From an uncultured Clostridia bacterium (GTDB lineage Bacteria; Bacillota; Clostridia; Oscillospirales; Oscillospiraceae): DNA of 9,615 nt. The translations under genes and the position numbers were made by a program. Shown here one piece after another: positions 1 through 6,339 of this stretch (position 1 is its first letter; every line of letters starts with the position of its first letter). The stretch lies in contig CALBGG010000090.1 of NCBI GenBank assembly GCA_937893605.1, positions 1 to 9,615 on the forward strand. Reading direction: 5' to 3'. The notes below the pieces were generated by a model. The model saw only the letters and a list, made by a program, of their open reading frames with translations. It ran no database searches and had not been told where the DNA came from.

Positions 1-55
1 GTATGACTGCCTTTGTGTAGGTCGAGCCTACGTCACAACCGCCAAAATATTTCAT
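1..55 (-). CDS. 2-hydroxyacyl-CoA dehydratase activator (ATPase, HgdC-like), N-terminal fragment
   Basis: Only the first 18 codons lie in the window; the gene continues past the left edge. The visible start reads MKYFGGCDVGSTYTKAVI. The DVGST stretch followed by a Thr/Lys-containing beta strand matches the phosphate-1 loop of the ASKHA (actin/hexokinase-like) ATPases that activate 2-hydroxyacyl-CoA dehydratases and benzoyl-CoA reductases (HgdC, FldI and BcrA/BadF families). In that family a homodimer bridged by one [4Fe-4S] cluster uses ATP hydrolysis to pass a low-potential electron to the dehydratase. The ATG at 55-53 has a good ribosome site, GGAGGC (complement of 63-68), seven bases upstream. 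It is the last visible gene of the dehydratase operon, 110 bp after the small membrane protein gene, and this context strongly supports the call. The cluster-binding cysteines lie outside the window and cannot be checked. Confidence 0.85.
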   Translation of the reverse strand, partial: MKYFGGCDVGSTYTKAVI

Positions 56-105
56 TAGTGTTGCCTCCAATAAACATTTATTTAACTATATAAATTCGTT
101 GTTAT

Positions 106-133
106 GCCAACTCTCCGTTGCCGGAGAGTTGGC
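106..133 (-). other. Intercistronic RNA hairpin with GNRA tetraloop
   Basis: A perfect 12-bp stem pairs 106-117 with 122-133. Read on the transcribed minus strand, the loop is GCAA, a GNRA tetraloop closed by a G-C pair. No U-tract follows it on the minus strand (the next bases are ATAACAACG), so it does not look like a Rho-independent terminator. It sits in the 110-bp gap between the small membrane protein gene and the activator gene of the dehydratase operon. The likely role, by inference, is an RNA stability or processing element that sets activator expression apart from the upstream subunits. Partial attenuation is an alternative. Confidence 0.75.
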
Positions 134-165
134 AGTTGGTTTAAATTGTTCTGCTGATATCGGGA

Positions 166-378
166 TCAAACTTCGTCGTACTTGTATGCGGGGAACTTAT
201 CCATATCGTACGGCATCTTGAGCATATCCTTGCGCTCCATGTTGTCATAGTGGTTCTTAACAAACGGCTCAAAGACGTTGAACAGGAACTTACCGTCGAG
301 GTCAAAGAAAAATACGGCGAACAGTGCTGCATAGGCAACTGCGCCCATGCCAAGTGCTCTTTTAACAAACTTTTTCAT
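166..378 (-). CDS. Small single-span membrane protein in the dehydratase operon (unknown function)
   Basis: A 70-residue protein I do not recognise as a named family. The N-terminus is basic (MKKFVKRALG), followed by one hydrophobic segment at about residues 11-25 rich in Ala, Val and Phe. The C-terminal tail of about 45 residues is charged, with many Asp, Lys, Tyr and Met and no cysteine. By the positive-inside rule the short N-terminus should be cytoplasmic and the tail outside, or the protein is an uncleaved signal anchor. It is likely real: a GGAGGAG ribosome site lies 8-9 bases before the ATG, it is only 18 bp after the stop of the 535-residue dehydratase subunit, and it shares strand and operon with it. 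It ends with TGA. Known dehydratase components are soluble, so a membrane partner is unexpected. It could anchor the enzyme at the membrane, stabilise it or link it to an electron donor. All of these are inference. Confidence 0.75.
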   Translation of the reverse strand: MKKFVKRALGMGAVAYAALFAVFFFDLDGKFLFNVFEPFVKNHYDNMERKDMLKMPYDMDKFPAYKYDEV

Positions 379-396
379 ATTCTCTGCTCCTCCCTA

Positions 397-2004
397 TTAC
401 CAAGTCATGTCGTCGTCGAGCTCGAGGAGAGAAGGATCCAGAGGCTCTTCGTGCATAACGGTGGTCATGTAGTCGTTTATGAGACGACGGATCTCAGCAC
501 GGGAAACAGTGCGGCTGTCGGGCAGTGCGTGAGGGATCCAAAATGCAGGTACATTTCTGTCACGGAATTCATCCTCGAACAGGCCGTGAACACCCTGCAT
601 GCCCTTGCACTGAAGCTGGTCATACATTGCGACCATGTCGCAGTTGAATCGCTCCATATTCTCCCACAGCTCGAAAATATGCTGCATGCCGCCGACTGCC
701 ATACGGCGCATCGGAGCCCACATATGATACTGAGCGGCGTCCTCGAGCATGTTCTCGTAGTTATCGGTGCGGATGGTCATGTCGAACATGAGCGAGTCCA
801 TGTTCATGATGACATTGAGACCCCAGGTATTATATGCCCAGGTGCACCAGTTGGAGTAGTACAGGGGTGCGCAGGACCATGCAATAACTCTGTGACGGGT
901 ATTGGGGAAGGTGTTGATCTTATTGCGTACGCACTTTTCCATGATGGGACGTACCTTGCCGTCGACCTCATGCCAAATGGGCAGATCGCCGAACTGGGAC
1001 TGGTAGATACGGTACAGTGCCTGAGCAACGCCGTTGATGGGGTAGGAGTTGGTCTTTGCTGCAACTTCCCACTTTTCCCACTCAAACTTCATGAGTTCGT
1101 TCTGGCTCTCAAGGCGCTCAACCATTACATTCCAGTTAAAGGGAACTCCGGTCTGATCCTCAACGAACTTCCAGCACTTCTCGATGTCCTTCATGACATA
1201 CTTCTTGACCAGAGGATCGTCGAACTGCATGGGCATTGCCAGCGCGAACAGCGGCTTATCGGCAAACCAGTCCTGCAGGACGGAGGTGGAGACGGAAGCG
1301 TCGCATGCCTCGTTGCAGGTAATAATGAACGGGCTGTAATCGGGAACATCGTCGAGAACGAAGAGGCCGGACTCAGCCTGGCACATCGGGCAGGGGTCGC
1401 CGGGCAGGCCGATAGACTGAACTGCGTCGATATAGTTATGTACGGTGTGAGAGTTGACGTGGCAGGTGACAAAGTAAGGGATCATCTCCATCGAGACGTT
1501 CTTAAACTTGTCGGACCATGGGTAGAACATACCGCCCCAAACGGTCTCGTTGTGAGCGATGGTGTGATACCAGTCATCGTTCTTCTTGCCGCCGTGCAGC
1601 TTGGTATCTGCATTAAACATGGTCATGAACTGATAGATGGTTGCATTGACCATTGCGCGATAGTGCCATGCGGATGCGCGCAGCGCCTCACCGCGCATGC
1701 CTTCGAGGCCGCGGTCAAACCAATGCAGAACAGGCAGATAGGTCTGGCCTACCCAGCGGTAGCGCCATACGCCCTTTACGAAGTTGACAAGGCCGCCGTA
1801 ACGCATGACGTCCATTACCATGTGCAGGTAGTTATACATCCAAATGTTATGGAAGTAGTAGAAGGTGTCCTTTACGCCGCGCCATTCTCTGTGCTTGTAA
1901 AGGCCGGTCTTGGGCAGGTAGTTATCGCCGAGGCGACGGCCGCCTTCTTCTGCGGTATGGGGCTTGCCATACCAAAAATCTTTTAATGCTTTCTTAAAAT
2001 CCAT
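397..2004 (-). CDS. 2-hydroxyacyl-CoA dehydratase/benzoyl-CoA reductase-type subunit, HgdA-like (535 aa)
   Basis: One of the two subunits of the iron-sulfur 'component D' that, once reduced by the activator, removes water from a 2-hydroxyacyl-CoA through a ketyl radical or reduces a related CoA thioester. Family signs include a CPMC pair at residues 205-208, Cys230 and Cys234, an aromatic block around Cys378 and Cys387, and a C-terminal segment with Cys455 and Cys466 followed by a Pro-Asp-Ser-Arg-Thr-Val-Ser stretch at 495-501, resembling the C-terminal cluster domain of HgdA/BcrB-type proteins. The protein is long for the family (characterised alpha subunits are nearer 430-480) and very rich in Trp, Tyr and Met in residues 41-130. 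The start chosen is the ATG at 2004, because GGAGGG (2013-2018) lies eight bases upstream. An upstream in-frame start at 2046 would lie inside the preceding gene. The preceding stop is one base away, suggesting translational coupling. Substrate unknown. Confidence 0.85.
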   Translation of the reverse strand: MDFKKALKDFWYGKPHTAEEGGRRLGDNYLPKTGLYKHREWRGVKDTFYYFHNIWMYNYLHMVMDVMRYGGLVNFVKGVWRYRWVGQTYLPVLHWFDRGLEGMRGEALRASAWHYRAMVNATIYQFMTMFNADTKLHGGKKNDDWYHTIAHNETVWGGMFYPWSDKFKNVSMEMIPYFVTCHVNSHTVHNYIDAVQSIGLPGDPCPMCQAESGLFVLDDVPDYSPFIITCNEACDASVSTSVLQDWFADKPLFALAMPMQFDDPLVKKYVMKDIEKCWKFVEDQTGVPFNWNVMVERLESQNELMKFEWEKWEVAAKTNSYPINGVAQALYRIYQSQFGDLPIWHEVDGKVRPIMEKCVRNKINTFPNTRHRVIAWSCAPLYYSNWCTWAYNTWGLNVIMNMDSLMFDMTIRTDNYENMLEDAAQYHMWAPMRRMAVGGMQHIFELWENMERFNCDMVAMYDQLQCKGMQGVHGLFEDEFRDRNVPAFWIPHALPDSRTVSRAEIRRLINDYMTTVMHEEPLDPSLLELDDDMTW

Positions 2005-2005
2005 A

Positions 2006-3217
2006 TTACTTGCCCTCCTGAATCTTCTTGATCTCGACAGATTCAACGAATGCCTGGAAGCGGGTGCGGAGCTGGCCGGATGCGGTATTGAGGTATTCTT
2101 TCTCGATAGAGCATACGGGAATGCCGAAGTCTCGCTTCATAACGATGGTGTCAATAACACGCTCGTAGCTCCAGTACTCGCAGAACTTGTTGGATGCAAC
2201 GATCAGACCGTCTGCGTTGTACTCCTTGACGAGGTCTGCCAGGCGCTGCTTTCTCTCACGCATCTCATCCTGAGGCATGAAGCGCGGGCAGTTGGAGGTC
2301 TTGAGGTAATGCTTTGCGATAGCCATAAGAGGATCCTCGCCCTTCTCGACAACGATGGGCTGGCGAGACTCGACTGCACCGTAGCAGTGGCGGTCGCAAA
2401 CGACCTCTGCGCCGCAGCTCTCGATAAGCTGGGTGAAGCCGGGGTCATCATTCTCGGAGCCGGCAAGGACAACCTTGCAGCGGAACGGCCACTTCTCGTC
2501 GGGCTTACGGGTCTTCATTTCCTTTGCGGTCTCGCGCAGATAAGGAAGAATGAGGTACTTCGGGCATACCAGCGATACGAGCTGTATGACCTGGAACTCA
2601 TAGCCGGTAATGGTCGGGTTCTCGAGCTTGCGGTAGTCGCCGATCTCGTTTATGAGCTTGCAGACCTCGTTGTGCTGCTTGATAGCTTCCTTAAGTGCCT
2701 TATCGGAAACATCGATGCCGAAGTTCTCGCTCAGCTTGACGAGGACGTGGTACTTGAGCTGATCGTAGTAATGCTCATAGTCGTTCTCGCTGTTTTTGAA
2801 CGGAACGTCGATGAACTCGCAGAAGAAGCGGTCATTCTGAATGACTTTCATGTCTTTGACCGAGTCAAGATGCTTCTGCTGGAGATGCTCCTGGAAGCGG
2901 CAGGTGACGGTGCAGGTCTCGGTTGCCATCTGTGCGTCGAGGAAGTTGAAGCCGCCTTCGAGCGCGCGCTCGAAAAGGCTGCGGCCGTAGTGACATACGC
3001 GAGCGGACATGTAGTAGGTCGCAATGTCGGGTGAGCTGCAACGCGGTGCTCTCAGACGAACGGAGAAGCAGCCGGGCAGGTCGAGAAGTACTTCGGGCAT
3101 GAAGTAGCAGGTGTAGCCGAGTGCGTATTTGCCCTCTGCCTTTGCCTGCTGGACCAACTCGTTGTTGGCTTCCTGAAGCAGGTTCTCAAAGTAAATCAGG
3201 TGCTTAAGGTCTCTCAC
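2006..3217 (-). CDS. 2-hydroxyacyl-CoA dehydratase/benzoyl-CoA reductase-type subunit, HgdB-like (403 aa)
   Basis: First gene of the operon and the partner of the 535-residue subunit. Its layout follows the HgdB/BcrC/FldC pattern. An N-terminal GYTCYFMPEVLL segment (Cys37) is followed by a VRLR strand, a VCHYGRS segment (Cys75) and a TETCTVTCR segment (Cys102, Cys106); these match the positions of the cluster-binding cysteines of the family. The second Rossmann-like half shows SENDDPGF (254-261), a Cys-rich GAEVVCDRHC stretch (269-278) and SNKFCEYW (342-349) with Cys346. Length, 403, is close to the usual 375-430. The start is GTG at 3217, preceded six bases upstream by a run of six G that can serve as Shine-Dalgarno; the next in-frame Met is residue 40, which would remove part of the conserved first segment. 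Transcription probably starts near 3281. The Cys pattern supports an iron-sulfur enzyme, but the acyl-CoA substrate is not predictable. Confidence 0.9.
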   Translation of the reverse strand: MRDLKHLIYFENLLQEANNELVQQAKAEGKYALGYTCYFMPEVLLDLPGCFSVRLRAPRCSSPDIATYYMSARVCHYGRSLFERALEGGFNFLDAQMATETCTVTCRFQEHLQQKHLDSVKDMKVIQNDRFFCEFIDVPFKNSENDYEHYYDQLKYHVLVKLSENFGIDVSDKALKEAIKQHNEVCKLINEIGDYRKLENPTITGYEFQVIQLVSLVCPKYLILPYLRETAKEMKTRKPDEKWPFRCKVVLAGSENDDPGFTQLIESCGAEVVCDRHCYGAVESRQPIVVEKGEDPLMAIAKHYLKTSNCPRFMPQDEMRERKQRLADLVKEYNADGLIVASNKFCEYWSYERVIDTIVMKRDFGIPVCSIEKEYLNTASGQLRTRFQAFVESVEIKKIQEGK

Positions 3218-3287
3218 GGATAACCCCCCATAAAAAAATATTTTGCTGAGCTTATAAAGGCATAATCTGCCCCTTATGTACTCATCT

Positions 3288-3316
3288 ATTTTAACAAACT
3301 GTCATATTATTGTCAA
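3288..3316 (-). promoter_or_regulatory. Sigma-70 promoter of the dehydratase operon
   Basis: On the minus strand a perfect -35 TTGACA (3316-3311) and a -10 TAAAAT (3293-3288) are separated by 17 bp. The predicted start near 3281 gives a leader of roughly 64 bases before the GTG. No riboswitch fold or terminator-type attenuator is evident in the leader. Confidence 0.75.
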
Positions 3317-3339
3317 TTGCAATTTGTCTGATAAATCAG
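3315..3339. repeat. Two short palindromes upstream of the dehydratase promoter (candidate operators)
   Basis: AATTGCAATT (3315-3324) is a perfect 10-bp palindrome that overlaps the first two bases of the -35 hexamer. Three bases further upstream, CTGATAAATCAG (3328-3339) has 5-bp arms around AA. Their position at and just behind the -35 element fits a regulator binding site. In AT-rich DNA palindromes this short also arise by chance, so this is a candidate only. Confidence 0.35.
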
Positions 3340-3366
3340 CATTTAGCGCAAATTTCGCCTCGTTTT

Positions 3367-3388
3367 TGTTATACATTTATATATAACA
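3367..3388. repeat. AT-rich inverted repeat after alaX
   Basis: The 7-bp arms TGTTATA (3367-3373) and TATAACA (3382-3388) flank an 8-base loop, four bases after the alaX stop on the minus strand. The bases following on the minus strand are A-rich rather than T-rich, so this is not a standard terminator for alaX. It may be a weak transcript end or a binding site, or a chance repeat. Confidence 0.3.
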
Positions 3389-3391
3389 TGT

Positions 3392-4558
3392 CTAAACTGT
3401 GAAATTAGTCAAAAAATTTTGAATAATTAATGAACACGCTGTACAGCTTCCCTGTATCATCTCGGAACTTCCGCCGCCGCGGCCGGAGATGCCATCATTT
3501 ATGCTTTTGGCCGCTTTTCGCAGGTCAACGCTGCGGCTGCCGATTATGTAGCGATAGCCGCCTTCATCGCTTCCGGAAAAAACAGCGGCGATGCCCGAGC
3601 ACTTTTTCACACACTCGTTTACGAGGGCTCTGAGCGACGGCTCGTCCAAAACACTGTCAAAAAGGCAGATATTCCCTTCAGTCGGCGCGACGGCATCGGC
3701 TTTCATTTTAGCCAGGGCTCCGCACAGCTCGGCGCAGCGGGTCTTCAGCTTTTCGTTTTCGCCCATAAGCCTGCGGACTGCGTCAGCCGTCTCATTGCGT
3801 TTGGCAGACAGCAACACGGATATCTCCGTGTTGTTTTCGCTGATGATGACTTCGTTGTCATAAGCGTCAAGGCCGCAGAGCATGGTTATGCGCACTCCCT
3901 CCCCGCCGCGGCGACGGCGCTCGGATGAGAGTATGCGCACCGTGCCGACCTCGGCCGTTGAGCTTACATGCGGTGCGCAGCAGGCGCAGACATCGACGTT
4001 TTCTATCTCAACGATGCGCACATTTTCGGTAAGCTCCAGCTTGCTGCGGTACTCAAGCGTTTTCAGCGTCTCCTCGGACGGGAATGTCGCCGTGACCTTA
4101 TAGTTTGCTGCAACGGCGTAATTTGCCTCACGCTCGATCTCGGAAAGCTGCTCCCTCGTGAGCTCGCCGTCAAAATCTATCGTTACGACGTCGCTGCCCA
4201 TATGGAAGCCGACATTGTTGTACCCGTATTTCTTATGCACGAGACCCGATACAATATGCTCGCCGGAGTGATTCTGCATCCTGCGGAAGCGTTTTTCCCA
4301 GTCGACGACGCAGCCGTATGTATGCCCTGTATCGAGCGGGCGATTTACGTAATGTAAAATTATTCCGTCTTTCTCATGCGTGTCGAAAACGCGCGCATCG
4401 CCTATAGTGCCGCTGTCGCCGAGCTGGCCGCCGCCCTCGGGAAAAAACGCCGTGCGGTCAAGGGTCACGAGGTATCGTTCTCCGTCCTTTTCGCAGGACG
4501 TGACCGTCGCCGTGAAGGTCTTCATGTGGCTGTCGATATAGTAAAGCTTCTCGGTCAT
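3392..4558 (-). CDS. alaX: Alanyl-tRNA editing hydrolase, long AlaX type
   Basis: A stand-alone relative of the AlaRS editing domain that hydrolyses mischarged tRNA(Ala), mainly Ser-tRNA(Ala), in the cytoplasm. The 388 residues show, in order: a beta-barrel start with FFPEGGGQLGD (GGGQ at 42-45, the glycine motif typical of editing domains); the zinc-binding HxxxH as H97-S-G-E-H101; the second metal motif CxxxH as C193 to H197 within a CACCAPH cluster; a helical linker at about 250-285; and a C-terminal DHHA1-like domain with GRGGGSSEMIQGS at 359-371. The DHHA1 part marks the long AlaX form. The protein then ends in an extra tail of about 17 residues. The start is the ATG at 4558, with GGAG (complement of 4567-4570) eight bases upstream; a further in-frame ATG at 4615 lies upstream of the predicted transcript start. 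It is transcribed alone, divergent from the gtr-like operon. Confidence 0.92.
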   Translation of the reverse strand: MTEKLYYIDSHMKTFTATVTSCEKDGERYLVTLDRTAFFPEGGGQLGDSGTIGDARVFDTHEKDGIILHYVNRPLDTGHTYGCVVDWEKRFRRMQNHSGEHIVSGLVHKKYGYNNVGFHMGSDVVTIDFDGELTREQLSEIEREANYAVAANYKVTATFPSEETLKTLEYRSKLELTENVRIVEIENVDVCACCAPHVSSTAEVGTVRILSSERRRRGGEGVRITMLCGLDAYDNEVIISENNTEISVLLSAKRNETADAVRRLMGENEKLKTRCAELCGALAKMKADAVAPTEGNICLFDSVLDEPSLRALVNECVKKCSGIAAVFSGSDEGGYRYIIGSRSVDLRKAAKSINDGISGRGGGSSEMIQGSCTACSLIIQNFLTNFTV

Positions 4559-4586
4559 TTTTATCGCTCCGTTTTCATTTTTTATG

Positions 4587-4615
4587 ATAATAACATTTTC
4601 TTGCGCGGCTTTCAA
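4587..4615 (-). promoter_or_regulatory. Extended -10 promoter of alaX
   Basis: On the minus strand, -35 TTGAAA (4615-4610), a 17-bp spacer and -10 TATTAT (4592-4587). A TG dinucleotide one base before the -10 makes it an extended -10 promoter. The predicted start near 4580 leaves a leader of about 22 bases that contains the GGAG site and supports the ATG at 4558. Confidence 0.7.
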
Positions 4616-4642
4616 TCCGGCAGTACAATTTTTGCAAAACGC

Positions 4643-4670
4643 TTGACATCATATCGGCCGCGGCTATAAT
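4643..4670 (+). promoter_or_regulatory. Consensus sigma-70 promoter of the gtr-like operon
   Basis: Both hexamers are perfect: TTGACA (4643-4648) and TATAAT (4665-4670), with a 16-bp spacer. The spacer ends in the 8-bp GC palindrome GCCGCGGC (4657-4664), placed directly against the -10. The predicted start is near 4677, giving a leader of about 60 bases before the TTG start codon. The alaX promoter lies back to back with it, 28 bp away. Confidence 0.8.
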
Positions 4671-4739
4671 TAAAATGTTAGGTCAACTGAATTTTTGCTC
4701 CTTTGCGATTACACTTTATGCTGAAGGGATGTTCTCTTT

Positions 4740-6320
4740 TTGAATAGCAGCTCCGAAAAAAGGCAGTCCCCCCTGGACTGCATCTCCGATATATTCAGAA
4801 AATATATAAGCCGGTTTGACGCTATCGTCTTCTCAAGTGCGTTTGTGCTCACGTTTTTGGTGCACATGTATATGTTCACGCACAAATTTTTGAATCATGA
4901 CGATATCGGAGGTCTTTACTCCGAAGTAAATCTGCTCTCTTCGGGGCGCTGGTTCCTGCACTTTGCAACGGGCATAAACGGCAATTTCAGCAGCTCGTGG
5001 CTCGGCGCGCTCTTCGGTGCTTTTTACCTTGCAGTCGCTGCCGTTCTCATTCTGCGCATGCTGCGTATAAGGCGCTTTGTGCCTGCTGTGCTGACCGTTG
5101 CCTGTCTCGTGGCCTTTCCGACCGTAACGTCCACCTACGCTTATATGTTCTGCGCCGACCAGTATCTTCTCGCGCTTACGCTGTCGGCCGCTGCGGCATA
5201 TATGATAAGCCGTGAAAAGCGATCGCTTATCATACTCGGCGGTGTCGTTATGGCATTTTCGATGGGAATATATCAGGCATATTTCCCTTTGGCGGCTTCC
5301 CTGCTCGTCATGTCCATGCTTATCGATGCTATAAATTCCAGGTACACGAGTTTTAAGGATTTTATTATCGTCGGGCTTAAATATGTCGCCGGTCTTGCTG
5401 TCGGCATGATACTTTACTTTATCATCCTCAGGATATGTCTGAAGGTATATAACGTAGAGCTCGTCGACTATCAGGGCATAAGCTCCATGGGCATTGTCTC
5501 GCTCGGCGAGCTTATCGAGCGTATAAGGGCAGCATATCTCTCCTTTTCCGAGTTTTATCTCACCTCACCCGTGTTCCACAGCTTCTTTAAATACATCGTT
5601 ATCGCGTCGTTTGTCTTTAATATCATAGCCCTTGCGCTTATCATAAAGCAGCGCGGGCTCTATAAAAGCGTTGCTGTGATCGCCGAAATAGTCATTCTCC
5701 TCGCGTTGCTGCCTCTGGCCTGCGGTCTTGTCTACGTTATGGCAGGCATGCTCACCGTTCACCTGGTCATGCTCTTCCCCCGTGTGCTCCCGCTTATTCT
5801 CCCTGCTGTTTTTGCATCAAACATTGATTTTGACTGCGCAGGTTCGGGTCCGCACTCTGTCAGAGCCTCCGGAGCCGTGTGTCTGGTGCTGACCTGCGCA
5901 CTGCTGCTGAGCCAGTTTGCCTGCGCGTACGAATTTCTGCTTATAGATAACCGTGCGTATTTCGACATGGATCTGACCTATGAAAACACCTACGCTTTTA
6001 TGACAAAGCTAACAGCAAAGATCGAGCTCCAGGAGGGCTTTACCGAGGATACTCCCATTGCGCTTATCGGCAAGGTCGATATGGGCAGCGTCATACCGCA
6101 GTCGGCAATGACCGGTGTTTTCACCGGTAACCGCGCAGCCAATATGTACACCCGCCCTCAGTTCCTTTCGTATTTCCTGTCGTCAAGCTATATCTACGCC
6201 GGCGACGACACAATCGAGCAGATAGAGAAAAGCGAGGAGTTCAAGAGCATGCCTTGCTACCCGAACGAGGGCTCGATAAAAACGATAGACGGCGTTATAG
6301 TCGTAAAATTCTCCGACTGA
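4740..6320 (+). CDS. GtrII-like polytopic membrane glycosyltransferase
   Basis: A 526-residue integral membrane protein resembling the Glucos_trans_II (GtrII) family, which moves a sugar from a polyprenyl-phosphate donor onto a surface polymer on the outer face of the membrane. After a polar 27-residue start comes a first membrane span (about 28-46), then an extracytoplasmic loop with the acidic pair NHDD (52-55) and SGRWFL (68-73), typical of this family. About ten further hydrophobic segments follow, roughly at 86-107, 112-128, 134-156, 162-178, 180-196, 206-231, 282-303, 309-330, 331-360 and 376-396. A soluble tail of about 130 residues ends the protein. The start is TTG at 4740: an in-frame stop at 4722-4724 excludes any earlier start, and GAAGGGA (4723-4729) is a ribosome site at somewhat long spacing. 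It is followed 19 bp later by the GtrB-like gene. The sugar and acceptor are unknown. Confidence 0.8.
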   Translation: MNSSSEKRQSPLDCISDIFRKYISRFDAIVFSSAFVLTFLVHMYMFTHKFLNHDDIGGLYSEVNLLSSGRWFLHFATGINGNFSSSWLGALFGAFYLAVAAVLILRMLRIRRFVPAVLTVACLVAFPTVTSTYAYMFCADQYLLALTLSAAAAYMISREKRSLIILGGVVMAFSMGIYQAYFPLAASLLVMSMLIDAINSRYTSFKDFIIVGLKYVAGLAVGMILYFIILRICLKVYNVELVDYQGISSMGIVSLGELIERIRAAYLSFSEFYLTSPVFHSFFKYIVIASFVFNIIALALIIKQRGLYKSVAVIAEIVILLALLPLACGLVYVMAGMLTVHLVMLFPRVLPLILPAVFASNIDFDCAGSGPHSVRASGAVCLVLTCALLLSQFACAYEFLLIDNRAYFDMDLTYENTYAFMTKLTAKIELQEGFTEDTPIALIGKVDMGSVIPQSAMTGVFTGNRAANMYTRPQFLSYFLSSSYIYAGDDTIEQIEKSEEFKSMPCYPNEGSIKTIDGVIVVKFSD

Positions 6321-6339
6321 TATTTTCCCGAGGTGCAAT

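Noticed and set aside
250..1986. Plus-strand open frame of 578 codons opposite the HgdA-like gene
   Set aside because: No ribosome site or promoter, low-complexity Val/His/Leu-rich product with no recognisable motif, and it mirrors the codon structure of the real minus-strand gene, which has clear family motifs.
1964..3034. Plus-strand open frame of 356 codons opposite the HgdB-like gene
   Set aside because: Leu/Val/Ala-rich antisense shadow; the minus strand carries the conserved cysteine motifs and good translation signals.
3214..3231. Possible five-codon leader ORF whose stop overlaps the GTG start of the HgdB-like gene
   Set aside because: The G-run that would initiate the main gene lies within it, and no ribosome site precedes its ATG, so it is probably fortuitous.
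3231..3281. Riboswitch or attenuator in the leader of the dehydratase operon
   Set aside because: Only a weak GGCA/TGCC hairpin is present, separated from the T-run by about 17 bases; no known riboswitch core is recognisable.
4718..4747. Nine-codon upstream ORF overlapping the TTG start of the GtrII-like gene
   Set aside because: No ribosome site upstream of its ATG; nothing supports translation beyond its position.
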